Assembly: GCF_002878395.1 (NCBI RefSeq)
Contig: NC_061121.1
Location: 11,888,983 to 11,952,982, forward strand
DNA: 64,000 nt
From: Capsicum annuum
Taxonomy: Eukaryota > Streptophyta > Magnoliopsida > Solanales > Solanaceae
Direction of reading: 5' to 3'
Made by a program: the position numbers and the translations under genes. A model generated the notes under the pieces. That model worked only from the letters and a program-made list of their open reading frames with translations, was not told the DNA's origin and did not search any database. Below are positions 22,480 through 35,028 of this stretch, in pieces; the stretch's first letter is position 1; each line of letters opens with the position of its first letter.

Positions 22480-25400
22480 TTTTTTAGGTCTTATTTGAGT
22501 GATTATGAGTTGGATTTTTGAATTCTTGGATTTTTTTTATGTGGGTGTTGTTCAATTTTTGATTTTGAGGTAACTTTTTGTGTGTGTGTAGTGAAGAAAT
22601 TGGATATTCTAGGGAACCAATTTGGGTTGCATGATATATTTTTGTTTGGGTTAGTTTTCGTGTACCTTGAGTAATTTTACACGATACGTGCCACCTCACA
22701 CTAGTAACAGGTAACAGGTAACTCTGTCTACTCAGGCTAGAACAATATGTGATGAAATTTACCTAGTATTTTTTTTTTTTTAATGTTGTAATGTTGTCTT
22801 TGTTTTGTTGAATTGATAAGTTTTTTGGGTTTTGCTGAGTAATTATGTGTTGGGTTTTTGAATTCTTGGATATTTTTTATTTGGGTGTTGTTCAATTTTT
22901 GATTTTGAGGTAGCTTTTTGTTTGTGTAGTGAAGAAATTGGATATTCGAGGGACCCGACTTGGGTTACATGCTATATTTTTGTTTGGGTTAGCTTTTGTG
23001 CACCTCGAGTAATTTTACGCGATATGTGCCACCTCACACTAGTAATCGGTGATAGGTAACTCTATCTACTAAGGCTAGAATAATATGTGATGAAATTTAC
23101 CTATTTTTTTTTTTTTTTTTAATGTTGTAATGTTCTCTTTGTTTTGTTGAATTGATAAGTTTTTTGGGTTTTGTTGGGTAATTATGACTTGGGTTTTTGA
23201 ATTCTTGTTTTTTTTTATTCGGGTGTTGTTCAATTTTTGTTTTTGAGGTAGGCTTTGTGTGTTTATTGAAGTAATTGGATTTTTAGGGACCCAATTTGGG
23301 TTGCATGATGTATTTTTGTTCAGGTCAGCTTTCGTACACCTCGAGTAGTTTTACGGCATACGTGCCATCTCACACCTCTAATAGGTAATAGGTTAATAGG
23401 GAAATGTGAAGAAATTACCTAGTGTGTTTTAGTGTCTACATGATCTATTTGTTTTGCTGAATTGATGAGTTTTTGGGTTTTGTTTGAGTAATTATGACTT
23501 GGGTTTTTGAATTCTTGGATCTTTTTTATCGGGTTGTTGTTCAATTTTTGATTTTGAGGTAGATTTTTGTGTGTTTAGTGAAGAAATTGGATTTTCTGGG
23601 GACGCAATTTGGATTGCATGATGTATTTTTGTTTGGGTTAGCTTTCGTGTACCTTGACTAATTTCATGGGGCACGTGCCACCTTAGAGCAGTAATAGGTA
23701 AATAGTTAATAGGTAACTCTGTTCACCAAGATTAGAACATATGTGAAGATATTTACCTGGTGTTTTTTGTCTCTTACGTCCATGTTGGAAGGAGTTCTTA
23801 TTGGAGTTTTGCTCGATGTAATTGCTTCAACTGTTTTGCTGCTTAAATTATTTAATTTTAGTTGTTTGCTGTTGTAAAATGCATTGTTTGCTCCTTAGAT
23901 AGGAGGTTGTGGAGGACACAGATTAAAGTAGAACGTTAGTAGTAGGTAGCAGTGTGTTGTCTTGTTTTTTGTCCATACTAGTAGAGTAGTAGTTGTAGTA
24001 TTGCTTATGTTGTGTCTTGTCATTTGATTTCTGTTATTATCTAATGTTTCTTCTACCTCGATTGTTGTACTGTTTTATTGTAGTTTTCGTTCTGTTACTA
24101 TCTGCTATTTTTGATAGTTATTTTAGGTTTTGTTTCCTAGTTACGACTTGGGTTTGTGAATTCTTGGATTTTCTTTATTTGGGTATTGTTCAATTTTTGA
24201 TTTTGAGGTAGATTTTTGTGTTTTTAGTGAGAAATTTTGTTTTTTATGGATCCAATTTGGGTTGCATTATATATTTTTGTTCGGGCTAGGTCTTGTGCAC
24301 CTTGACTAATTTTATGGGTTACGTGCCACCTTAGAGCAGTATTAGGTGATAGGTAACTCTGTCCACTAAGTTAGGACGCGTGGGAAGAAATCATCTAGTG
24401 TTTTTTTTAGTGTTTTTTTATCTTTGCAGAGATTTGAGTGTTTTTTTCTTCTCTGCAGAGATTTGAAGCCCACTTCGTTGTCCAATAGGTTATTACTGTT
24501 AGGTCCATGTTAGAAGGAATTCTTGTTGGAGTTTTGTTTGCTCAATGTAATTGCTTCAATTGTTCTTTTAACTGTTTGATCTCTTTGTTTTGTTGAATTG
24601 GTGAGTTTTTTTTCGGTTTTTTTTTTGAGTGATTACGACTTTGGGTTTTTGAATTCTTGGATTTTCTTTATCTGGGTGTTCTTCAATTTTTGATTTTGAG
24701 GCAGATTTTTGTGTGTTTAGTGAAGAAATGTGGATATTCTAGGGACCCTATTCGGGCTGCATGTTATAATTTTGTTTGGGTTAGTTTTCGTGTACCTCGA
24801 TTAATTTTACGGGATATGTGCCACCTCAGAGTAGTAATAGGTAATAGGCTAAGTTGGGCTGACTCTTCACTTTAGATGCAAGACTGGTGTCGGATTCTCC
24901 AAAAATACACTATTTTCGGAGAGTCTCACATTCACCCACTGACTTTTTTGAAGAGCCCGAGCAACATAGGTAACTCTATCTACCAAGGCTAGGATAAATG
25001 GGAAGAAATCGGCCTAGTTTTTTTTGTCTCTATTGGGATTTGAACGTGGGGTCTCATGGTTTTTGGCCCACTTCTTGACTACTAGGCCACACTCGTAGGT
25101 CCAAGGATTTCTTCTCCGAGTTTTGTTGTTTTGCTTGATGTAATTGCATCAACTGTTTTGCTGCTTAAATTATTCACTTTTGGCTTTTTACTGTTTTGAA
25201 ATGTGTTGTCTTGCTGTCCATTTGTATTATTAGTCGTAGTATTGTTCCCATAGTTTCTTGTCCTTCAATTTGCTCTATGTAGATTTTTGTATTTAGTGAA
25301 GAAATTGGATATTCTATGGACACAATTTGGGATGTATATCTATTTAGTTGTTTGAAATGGTAATGATAGTGGAATGGTTGGTATGTTTAGAAGGAATTCT

Positions 25401-25480
25401 TGTTGGAGTTTTGGGTCTTGCTATATGTAATTGCTTCAACTGTTTTGCTGCTTATATTATTTAATTCTGGCTGTTTGCTG
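22480..25480 (+). repeat. Tandem array (about 340-bp base unit) in the DnaJ leader intron
   Basis: The anchor TTTTTGAATTCTTGGA recurs near 22521, 22861, 23200, 23511, 24159 and 24651, giving spacings of about 340, 339, 311, 648 and 492 bp, with a partial seventh copy near 25270. Each unit also has AGTGAAGAAATTGGATATTC and part of a reverse SINE body (GTGCCACCTCA... AGGTAACTCTGTC). A second module (TTGGAGTTTTG... TAATTGCTTCAACTGTTTTG) repeats near 23790, 24520, 25110 and 25390, which explains the longer spacings. Confidence 0.85.
24700..25103 (-). mobile_element. tRNA-derived SINE, reverse, interrupted
   Basis: Read on the reverse strand, the head at 25103-25025 has an A-box-like GTGGCCTAGTAGTC and a B-box-like GTTCAAATCCC. 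The body continues through the AGTTACCT region and the CGAGGTACACGAAAACTAAC region near 24780-24800. The body is broken at about 24850-24968 by a roughly 120-bp insert with an internal inverted repeat (GGATTCTCCAAAAAT ... ATTTTCGGAGAGTC). Only this unit of the array keeps the full tRNA-like head. Confidence 0.7.
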
Positions 25481-25496
25481 TTGTAAAAAAAGTGAC

Positions 25497-25620
25497 TGAG
25501 GGTCTATTGGAAACAACCTCTCTACCTCCGTGGTAGGGGTAAGGTCCATGTACACTCGACCCCTTCCAATCCCACTTTGTGGGACCATACTGACTATGTT
25601 GTTGTCCTTGTTGCTGTTGT
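25497..25620 (+). mobile_element. TS-type SINE 3' part with TTG tail
   Basis: GGTCTATTGGAAACAACCTC, CTACCTCCGTGGTAGGGGTA and a tail of TTG repeats match the widespread solanaceous SINE 3' body. Parallels at 40535-40647 and 32648-32727. Confidence 0.75.
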
Positions 25621-25859
25621 AGAATCATCTCTCTCTCTTTCTTGGGAAATTGTGGTCAAGCCCTCCCTTTGTTCCTCGGAGCGGGCAACAAGAATTAGAA
25701 TCAACCTATATAACATCTTTTCCCATGTAGTCGGCTAGAGGAACGGGCTTTCCAAACATAAAACAGTCCCTACCTATACATTCCACTCCATGGAACGATT
25801 CCGATGTGCCCGTGACCTATTTTGATTAAGACCAAAACCTATCTCTAAAGTGGAGCCTA

Positions 25860-26700
25860 GTTTAAGCTGTAAAACAAGTGATGATTGAATAAAGAAAAAC
25901 CACGCCTTGCATGAATTAGGGAAAGATAGAACTCAACTTCCTCACATTCTTGGTGAAGGTCATAATTTGCAGGAACATTCTATGGTCTTAATAAGAGGAG
26001 GTAGAGTTAATGATTCACCGAGATGTGAAATTACAAAGCTAGATTCAGCTTCATGATGATGTGGAGCGTTCTCATGGGATCTGTGTTTTAAAAGAAAAAT
26101 ATGTTTTACCTAAGAAAAACTTATTTTTATTATGTTTTCCCATATTTGATTAAACATAAAGCTACTAGCATGTAGTAGTGGTGGAGGGTGGAGTGGGACA
26201 TGGGATGTGGGTTTTGGTGATAATACATACATGCTGATAAGAGCTAGTTATACCGAAATAACTGTAATATGTAAATAACTTGGAGATTTTAGGTTTAAAT
26301 TTCACCTGGAACTTTCCATCTAAGCTCATTGCTTCAATCTTGGTGTGCATACTTACCTTTTACTTGTGGGCTATGTAAGCTGTCCACTGTTGGGTTAGTT
26401 GAGGTTCGCACAAGTTGGTGCGGACACATTGTCATAATAAAAAAAATATTGGAGCAGGGGTAGTGTGGAAATTGACTAACTGCCATGATATTGGAAGATT
26501 TTCTTAACTCCTAATTATGGCCAGTGTTTCCCTTTTTGTCCTTTCTTTCAAATACTAACCGGTGATGATAATCACCGAGTGATCAGGTTTTGTTTAGCGT
26601 TCTTTGAATTTTTATGATTTTCTTGTCACCGGAGTTGCTTCTTGTTTTTCCTTTTTCCTTATTGTGGTCATATGACCTCAATGAGTTATTTTTAAATTAC
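25860..26700. other. Rest of the DnaJ leader intron
   Basis: No coding seen. A short SINE-like tail (TTAGTTGAGGTTCGCACAAG ... GCGGACACA followed by an A run) lies at about 26385-26450. Confidence 0.5.
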
Positions 26701-26719
26701 TTTGTTTCTGCAGAGACAA

Positions 26720-29700
26720 ATGAGTAGGGTGTCTCGAGGTGGGTCTCATGGTAGATCCCGTACTGGGAAGAAGACATTGAGGAGGCGCAATGATGGTGCA
26801 GGAGCTGATAATGTTGTCCTGATTGATGTCGAGTCTGAAACTTTTAGTAATGTTATTATTATTGATGTGCCTGAATCGACACCCAAGAAGTTTCGAGGTA
26901 AGGCAGCAGCAAAGAAAGCCAAAAGAGGTAAGACAGCAGCAAAGAAAGACAAAAGGTCTCCTTTGAGGAACATAATCTTCATCGATGATGATGAAAGCAA
27001 TGAGAATGAATCTTCTGAATGTGGTGTGGAAGATGGCCACCACTTCTTTCAGGACCCATCTCCTAGCATGAGACCGTGCTCAACATCGGAAAGTGCTAAA
27101 AAACCTCTAGATGGAATTGGTGATGATTGCCAATTTGTTCGCGAAAATATTTCTCCAGTGAAGTTATCAAAATGCAAAAGAACTTACTCTGGAAAAGCTC
27201 CTGTCCAAAATCAATATGGTTTGGCGTCTGATTCAGAGAGTAGTTCATCTGATGATGATGAGTTGATGGAGGATTTTTCTGGACTGCTTCGAGAGCAGTG
27301 GCAGAAAGCTTCGTTAAAGAGGAAAAATGATAACAGTGGTACATCTGGTGTTGGAGATGTTAATAGTGCGTCCACTGGTGGAGTTCAGCCTGAGCCTGGT
27401 GAGAGTGAAGAGCATCCTGTTTGTCCTGGTTATTCTAAATCCTCTACCGAAAAAGAAGACCAACCTCCAAAACCAACACGTGAATCACATTGTGCTTCTA
27501 GTAAGACTGATGTCCATGATGAAGGAGATCCACAAACAAAGAACTTTGAAGAGAGTTATCCCAGTATACCCCGTGAATACCACTATTCTAATGGCGGTGT
27601 TGGTCCTACAGAGTCTATTTGCAGGGAAAAAGCTTCATCAGGCTCACCAATCAGCGGCAAAAAATGTGTTGATCAGGAAAATGGGAAACGGATGCCTGAT
27701 AAGACATCAGAATTAGGTGCAAACCATAATGAAACACTACCTAGAAACAGAGGTTCCTTGGTGGAGGAGGATCTTCCGGAATCTGTATCTATGAGCCAAC
27801 ACAAGGATGAAAGGCATGATGATGTGAATGGACAAGATGGTGAGAATGTGGAGCATAGTGTTGAGAACTGTATTACCACTGAAAGAGAAAGGATCAAGGA
27901 GACCTCTGAATACAAAAAGGCACTAGAGGAAGAATTGGCGTCCAGACAGAGAGCGTTGGCGCTTCAGGTCTGTCATGTGTACTTCTTCCTGATAACTTTC
28001 GTAGAGATATGGTTTTCTGTTACTCCTTCGGTGTTCATTAGTCTGTAACCCGTTGACTACTGAATGCTTTTGTCTCATCAATACCATGGTTGATCAAAGT
28101 TCTCTACTTTTGATGCTTAATGTGCTTCTTTGTAGCCTATGTGCTCCAAGGGTGTCAGAATTATAGCAGCCTTGTAGAGAATAGTACTGTAAGCTAGCGT
28201 TTGGCCATAGATTCCCAAATATTCTGGAAACCAGTTTTGGGTGAAGTTTCAACGTGTGTTCGGGCATAATTTTGGAAATATATTTCCCTCTTTTTTTTAA
28301 AAAAAAAACCGTGAAACATGATTTATACACATAAGTTTTAAATACAATTAGAAAGACCTATATAATTTTGACACAAAATTATCATTTTAATAATGATCTA
28401 GATAATAAATTATCCCAAAATCATAACACGATATTTTAATAAAATTGCTAATAATACAATTACCAGCTATTACAATTTGTCATATTACAATTAGTTGTGA
28501 AAATCCATTGATGCAAAAAAATAAATACTCTCTCCGTCCCATTTCCATTTTATGCGTTGCCATTTTCTTTTAGATCCGTCACAAAAAGAAAGTCATCTTT
28601 CCTAATTTAGTAACTATTTAATGACATCATCCCCATTTTATCCTTATTGGGTCCCACTTAATTAAAAAAGACAACTAAAAAGTAAATATTTAAGTGACTT
28701 TAAGAGAGGCAATTTTGCAAACTTTACAAAGTCATCATTTATTTCTTAAACTCCGTGTCCGGTCAAATGGTGACACATAAAATGGCACGGAGGAAGTAAC
28801 AGTAGGAACTAGCTATTCTTTAATATGATCTTCCCATATTCTATGAACAATCTCTTTGTTAAGAAGAATGCATAGTTGGAGTCATAATTAAGGGTTTTTT
28901 TTTTTTTTTTTTGGGGTGGGGTGGGGGTATAAAATATAGACGTTTGTGTTCGGTTTCAAAATTTTCAAAGAACCCAAAAACTAGATTTTGGTCCAAAAAT
29001 CATTTTTTCTAGTTTTTGGGATTTTGGGTTTTTTGCCAAAACTTTGACAAACTTTGCCAAATGTTTCTCAAATTTACTTGCAATATCTATGGCCAAACGG
29101 GTCCTGAGAGTGTCTAAAAGATTAACGGGATGTTCATTTTGTTTACAATAGTTAGAAACTTGAAGTAGTCATTTGATGTAGAAATATATAAATGAACTCC
29201 CTTTGAGTTCGTAAAATTTCCTCCGTTTCTATTCATCACAAAAAAAGAAAAAAAAAGAAAAAGAAAAAGAAAACCCTTCTCTATTTCCTATAGATGTTCA
29301 ATCTTTGAGGCCTAGAGTAGTCAAAGGTGAAAAAAATTGAAGTCTTTTGGGGCAATTAAGTGTAAACTGTAATTAAAGCATGAGCTTTAACAAAGAAAGG
29401 CACTAATGAACTGAAACACTAAATATATTTTCAAAAAGAAAAAAAAGAAAGAAGAACTGAGACACTAAAATGAAATATATGAAGTAAAATTGTGTCAAAG
29501 TTTCAAAACCATTTCAAATTTCTTGATTTAGATGAAAAGATGTAGCTTTATGTTTTCTGGAGATAGTTATGAGAACTCCTTTCTTTATTTGGTGTACCTA
29601 CTTGAGACAGATAAAAGGAAACTTTCACGTCCTAAGAGCAAAATAGGATGATCTCGTCCTTAATGCTAGACATCTTTTTCTTATGTATATTTTTTGCGTG

Positions 29701-32263
29701 CTGCAAGGACTTTTGTCTAGTAGCAAGACCACAGTCAATGATGTGTGGTTTAGGTGTACATGACAGGTTTGAACACTGTCACGGATAAAAACCTGGTATT
29801 TAATTGGAGAAGGGTAGACAGATGGGCTCATTATCTGTTGAGTTTTGAATTGTGCACCACTGACCCTCGAGGATTTCTCGATTATAAAAATAAGGCAATG
29901 TATATTTTTTTAAGCACTAATTGCAAACCAATCTATTGATGATTTCTGGTAGAGAACATCATTATGTAACTTGTATGTATATAACTGCACACCAACCTGT
30001 TGATGATTTCTGGTAGAAAACTATATCATTTTATAATTCTTATGCATATCTATGTACACGAGGGTATCCCCTTTTTGATGAAATAGAAATATTGCTAAGA
30101 CTTTTTCATGCCATTTGATGCTTTCAAGTATTTATGAGCTGCAATGTAGTTTTGTTACTGCTTGTTCATGTTATAAACTACCAACCTTCTTCATTGATTT
30201 TATAACGTGCTACTCTTACATGCTACATTTACCTTGGAGGAGTCGAAATTCCCTGTGATGTTTCACTTAGTTCTTTCCGCTTTATTTTGATTAAATTTCT
30301 CTTTTTCCTTTTCTTCTCCGTTTCCTTTCCCTCTTAACTCTCGGTCTCTTCTCTATTCCTTTTTCTTTTTAAGAAAGCATACAATTGAAGTTAGTCTGAG
30401 GATGAGTAATGGTCATTAAAATTATTGGAAGACCATTTTGTTTAGTTACAATAGGCTGTCAGAGAGGAGGGAGGGGAGTGCATGCATTTCACCGTTGTTG
30501 GTTGGTGAAACTGTATTTAAGATGATATGGACAATAGCAATCATCAGGCCCTTGATACTTTTATGATAAAAAATATGCAGCGCATTAGATAGAGAGATCC
30601 AGGAACATTAATGTTTTGGCTGTAGTATCAAAAAGGCTTGCCTTCCCTCCTTGTCTTAAATATCATACATAGATAGCATGGTGCAGGACTCGAACCTGTG
30701 ACGTAATTCAAAAGTCCCTCAACCTATGCTACTTGAGCTAAGCCCCGGGGCCCATTCCGGTTATTACGTAAATAATATAATGGATATAGAAGTAAACATC
30801 ATGTTGGGCATGTGGTAATATGTTATGTTCATGTCATATGTCTTTCTTAATATGAAAATATCAGGTGTGTGTTGCGTTATGAGTTTTGGTTTGTAATTGG
30901 CTAGATTGTTGTAAGATTAAGATCAAAGTTCTAAAATTTCTGATAAAAAAGTGCAACCACAGAGGAAAACCTAAATTAGCCGAAAGAAAGTATGATTTGT
31001 GTATGCATGAGGATGCAATGTGATTTGATGTGCTATTTACCTATTCAGGCAGAAGAAGCCAAGCAGATGAAGCTGTTGCTGAAAAGAAAGAAGGCTGAAA
31101 CTATGCGTTTATTAGAAATGGAGAAGAGACAAAAGCAGCGTGTCGAGGAAATAAGAGAAACTCAAAAGAAGGTATGGCAACTTGGCCTCTACTGTTGTCT
31201 ATCCTCTTCATCTTATGTTTCTTTGTCTCTCTCTTCCATGTCACTTATGCTGCCTGTGTGTTACTTTATGATTATAGCATATTTGAAGTTTTCCTACTAT
31301 TTAAACCATCTGACGAATCTTTTTAGGACGTAGAGAATATGAACTTGAAGGAGCAGATACGAGCCGAAGTTCGGAAGGGACTCAGTATGCTTGAAATGAC
31401 ATGCCATGATATGGCTTCAGTGTTGCGTGCATTAGGAATCACTGTTGGTTTTGGCACTAGTCATGAGGTTTGTTTACACTCAGTCTCTAAATATCTTCCA
31501 TCATCTTAATTTTTAACTACCTGAATGCAAATAATTCCAGGGAACATACTTGCATGAAACATTGGCATTCTTATTTTGCTCTTGCCCTGATTTGTGATTT
31601 ATAACGTCTCTTGTTTTTTGACAATCATATGATCCATTTGTTCTGGTCTTGTTTAAGAGAAGTTCAGTTGAAACATAAGTATAAGTCCCTTGCAAAACTA
31701 ATCTGATTGCATCAATTTGTGCAGAAAACGTGCTCAGTTAGTACGTCTTACATTCTTGCAATTTGCAAGTGCAAGATTTCTTTATCTGTGCATAAGATAA
31801 GCTATATTATTAGCATTTGTGTTTGTTTTGCTTTCTAATGTATGTACCCGTTTTATCTTTCTTGCAATATTGTCTCATCTTATATTGTGTTGGCTGTTTT
31901 TAGTCACTGTCGAACTTGGCTCTCAGATCTGTGTTTGTCTTATATGTAGCTACTTTTTTCATTTCTTGTGTTTTTACCTGCGGTTTTGGGAGTTATACTT
32001 GGTTTGTCTTACAATCTTCTCTACACGACCATCTCTTTTTCTTCTATTTCTATTCCTGAAGTGTTATTCACAGTTAGAAGGATAAGACGAGAGACGTTAC
32101 TTGGAATAAATTCTTGTTTCAGGTGCGCGTTGCTTACAAAAAAGCCTTGCTGAAATTTCACCCGGATAGATCTTCACGATCTGATATACGACAGCAAGTT
32201 GAAGCTGAGGAGAAATTTAAGCTCATATCTCGAATGAAGGACAAATACTTACCAACTTTATGA
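26720..32263 (+). CDS. J-domain (DnaJ-like) protein with N-terminal SUMO-interaction-like motifs
   Basis: Proposed exons are 26720-27967, 31049-31171, 31327-31467 and 32123-32263, all phase 0 with GT/AG borders, giving about 550 residues. The start is MSRVSRGG, six bases after a strong acceptor; the upstream in-frame ATG at 26702 lies in the intron. The C-terminal exon has the HPD motif (KFHPDRSS, residues 517-519) and ends KDKYLPTL. J-domains bind and stimulate Hsp70. Here the domain is C-terminal, as in auxilin-like and several nuclear plant DnaJ proteins. The N-terminus is basic, with three hydrophobic-then-acidic motifs VVLIDVE, VIIIDVP and IIFIDDDE (from residues 32, 45 and 85) and a doubled Lys/Ala-rich stretch (60-79). 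A Ser/Asp/Glu-rich middle follows, then a long charged helix (about 395-457) likely to be a coiled coil. The gene looks intact. Nuclear location and SUMO binding are inference; the exact orthologue is not recognised. Confidence 0.88.
28198..29099. mobile_element. TIR element (CGTTTGGCCATAG ends) in DnaJ intron 2
   Basis: Left CGTTTGGCCATAGATT and right AATATCTATGGCCAAACG are inverted copies. No coding and no certain target duplication. The style matches common solanaceous MITEs with GTTTGGCC ends. It contains the Stowaway element at 28526-28798. Confidence 0.75.
28526..28798. mobile_element. Stowaway-like MITE nested in the previous element
   Basis: Left end TACTCTCTCCGTCCCATTTC and right end, on the reverse strand, TACTTCCTCCGTGCCATTTT, including the TA target bases. 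About 270 bp. Confidence 0.85.
30610..30752 (-). mobile_element. tRNA-derived SINE-like segment, reverse
   Basis: On the reverse strand it starts CCCCGGGGCTTAGCTCAAGT (A-box-like) and contains CAGGTTCGAGTCCTGCACC (B-box-like). It is not a functional tRNA, because no cloverleaf closes. The right-hand extent is uncertain. Confidence 0.55.
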
Positions 32264-33530
32264 CACTACTGACCTAGGATATAAATGTTAGTTTATTTTC
32301 AGGAAAATTTTGTGTATAGGCCCTTCAATGCTTGAGCTTTCTCACCATGTGGAAAGCTGCACTCAGCTGCAGAAAGTTTTTTCTTTTTATTTCCAGGTTT
32401 AGTTTCGTCATTTCTTTATGTTATTGTTAACGTAGCTTTGTTTTTCTAGGGTTAAGATGGCTTCAGGAATTGCACTACAAAAGCTGTAAATTTTTTTGTT
32501 TCAGAAAAAAATATTCATTGGTCACTGAATGTGACTTAGGTAATTATAGTTTACAGCTCCATTGATGCACAGGCTGTCTAATATGCTACTATATATTTTT
32601 TCTTTTGGGTCATAAAAGAAACTATTATATTAAACTTTCAAGGAGCACTGGCCTCGGGAACAACCTCTCTACCTCCGTGAGGTAGCGGTGAGGTCTACGT
32701 ACGCTTTACCCTTTCCAGATCTCACTTGTTTTCTCAACGAAAGGTGGTGGTTGATTGTAAAGGGTGTAAAAAGCTCCCCCGAGCTGAAGTTGCTCTTTGC
32801 TGCGCTAGACAATCTGCTACTCTATTCTGCTCTCTGTACTTATGGTTTAGAGTAATATAATGTTGCTGGTAGAGAGGTACCTGCGATCGTTTAAAACGGG
32901 AATGTGACATTTAACTTTCTCTAGCGGAATTAGACTCACTTCTTTTTCTTCAAATTCAGCATGATATGAGGCAAGAATCAAAGAAAGGTTTGAGAATTGG
33001 TGAATTCAATGTTTCCATATCCCTCCGAGCAGGAAATCATGTATTGAATAGAGGGTACTCCATCTCTGTAGAGGATACAACACATTGAAATCAATTGAGC
33101 ATAGGTCCACATAGAGTTTGACAACAATAGGAAGGGATCGTTTGATGTGCAGGATAAAGTGATATATTTCAGGATTAAGTTTGGGATTAAATTTATATTT
33201 TGTTTGGTTGAAGGTATAAATTTATCCTTATTGCAGTAGGATGACAATGGAGGTATATGGAATTACGTTGTGTGGCGGGTGTATATCTTTGAGATTATGG
33301 TTCAAATGCTAGCAGAGACAAAAAAAAACTGTGGTTTTCTAAGTAATAGGTGCTCAGTAAAATAATCGAGGTGGGCATAAAATACTCTAGGTACAATCAT
33401 TAAAAAAAAAAATTACTATAAAGGAAAGTGTTACTAAATATAAAAATGTGTCATTTTCGTTTAGACTAACTACAGAAGAAAGTGAGTAATATAAATTGAA
33501 ACAAAAGGAGTATTAGTTTTGAACTTATTG
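32264..33530. other. 3' flank of the DnaJ gene
   Basis: Likely 3'UTR at first, then intergenic. A SINE fragment is at 32648-32727. MITE-like scraps (CGTTTGATGTGCAGGATAAAG near 33138) and a TTGAAACAAAAGGAGTA end near 33500 can be seen. No further gene. Confidence 0.55.
32648..32727 (+). mobile_element. TS-type SINE fragment
   Basis: TGGCCTCGGGAACAACCTCT, ACCTCCGTGAGGTAGC and AGGTCTACGTACGC parallel the copies at 25497 and 40535; truncated before the TTG tail. Confidence 0.7.
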
Positions 33531-34050
33531 CAATGGATACTATGAAAATGCATAATATTTGAAAGATCCAACACGTATGCAACATCCCTCAGTTTATTGC
33601 GTTTATATCGTTCAAAAATATCTGATATAAATATTTATATGGAAATTTCAAATATATACATACTATGAAGAAAAAGGAATAAATTTCCTAAAAGGAATCA
33701 TCAAAAACACAATCATATACTAATACAATAAAATAATCATGCAAATCTGTTTAAGTTTTAATAATCTTGTGCATAGGAATCAGCAAAAACATAATCATAT
33801 ACTAATACAATATAAAATAATCTTGTAGATCTGTTTGAGTTCTAATAATTTTGTGCATGGTAGTAAAAAAATATTTGGCACACCATCATTTTGTCATATC
33901 TCTATTTGTCACTCTCAATCTCATTTTTATATTATACAATTATTGTTCTCCATTTTGGCATAAAATAATCCAATTATTGTCTGTCTAGAACAAAATAGTA
34001 ATTGTGATCTTAATGCAAATTTGAAATGCTACTGATGAAGCCAAAGCCAG
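33530..34050 (+). repeat. Copy of the P450 3'-flanking sequence (upstream copy)
   Basis: Clear similarity in the same order to 42150-42510 followed by 47421-47490: TTGAACTTATTG, GACACGTATG-like text, ACACAATCATATACTA, TTGTCACTCTCAATCTC, TTTTGGCATA and GTGATCTTAATGCAAATTTG. It suggests that a P450 paralogue once ended here and has been lost. Confidence 0.75.
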
Positions 34051-34088
34051 TATCTGAATTTATTTCCAAGAATCTCTATGTATTAGCG

Positions 34089-34220
34089 GAGTCCCTTTTT
34101 TTTTTTTTTTTTTTTTTCCGGGTTTTTTCATTTGATGTCTGATACCTCCTTTATGCTTCGATTAATTTTTGGATTCATACTGGAAAGTATTATTTCAAGA
34201 TAAAACATTCTCCGTCAAAG
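34089..34220 (-). mobile_element. Possible SINE remnant, reverse
   Basis: A T run at 34098-34118 followed by CATTTGATGTCTGATACC, similar to the start of the reverse SINE at 4910. Diverged; low confidence. Confidence 0.35.
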
Positions 34221-35028
34221 ACAATTGCTTTTTGAGAACTTGAATTTGAATATTCTGACTAAAAATGAAAAGGTATTTGTAATTTGAGAAAATGGTCGAG
34301 TTTACCTCAATACTTTATATGTAACCTTGTGTCTATTAGGGCAAGGGCATATACTTGAAACAAAATATAATTATAAGGGTAAATATGATCCATAAGTATA
34401 ATTACGAGGTAAATATGATCAAAAAGTATCAAAGAAGGTAAGGTAAATATTAACATATTTTTTTTTCCAAAGCAGCAAGGAAACAACAAAAGAAAAAAGA
34501 AGTCATACATGAAAGACAACATAATTGGGATGATATAAGGTAATTGAGTAATCTATTCCAAGGCACCACCTACCAATGCCATTAATAAAACGAAATCATA
34601 TGACAATGTCAGTAATTTCTATAAAAGCCAATAAATTCAAGAACCGATGAACTATCAAGTGATATTGGGCAGATTTGACAAAGAAGACACGAGGAAAATA
34701 TTTCAGATTATTTAGACGAACAAACTATCTTTTTAATTCATACATATATAAAAGAAAGTTTGATATTGATAACTCAACCTTCTTTTATATCTTTACATTA
34801 CTTAAGCAACCTCATATACAATATCATCATACAACGTATTATAAACTCTGTGATTGTCATAGAATACCTAATTTTCTCCGACTCTTATTTTCCTCATGCC
34901 TGTTAATTAGTATTGGTTCGTTACCTCATTACGCTTGGTAAGATAAAGCTTAATCCCCTTGCCTGTACTTATTTACGTTGAGGTTTTTAATTTATTATTA
35001 ATAAATATGATATTTTCCTTTATTAACA

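Larger units (their letters stand above)
27968..31048 (+). other. Intron 2 of the DnaJ gene (3.1 kb)
   Basis: Lies between the coding exons ending at 27967 (donor GTCTGT) and starting at 31049 (acceptor CTATTCAG). It contains a TIR element with a nested Stowaway MITE (28198-29099) and a SINE-like segment (30610-30752). Read-through from exon 2 would stop at 28046. Confidence 0.85.

Noticed and set aside
26746..27915. Several open frames antisense or in other frames over the DnaJ exon
   Set aside because: They overlap the well-supported DnaJ exon, lack recognisable domains and reflect its codon composition.
27968..28046. Read-through end of the DnaJ exon as the true C-terminus
   Set aside because: A good splice donor at 27968 and three downstream in-phase exons ending in a J-domain make the spliced model far better.
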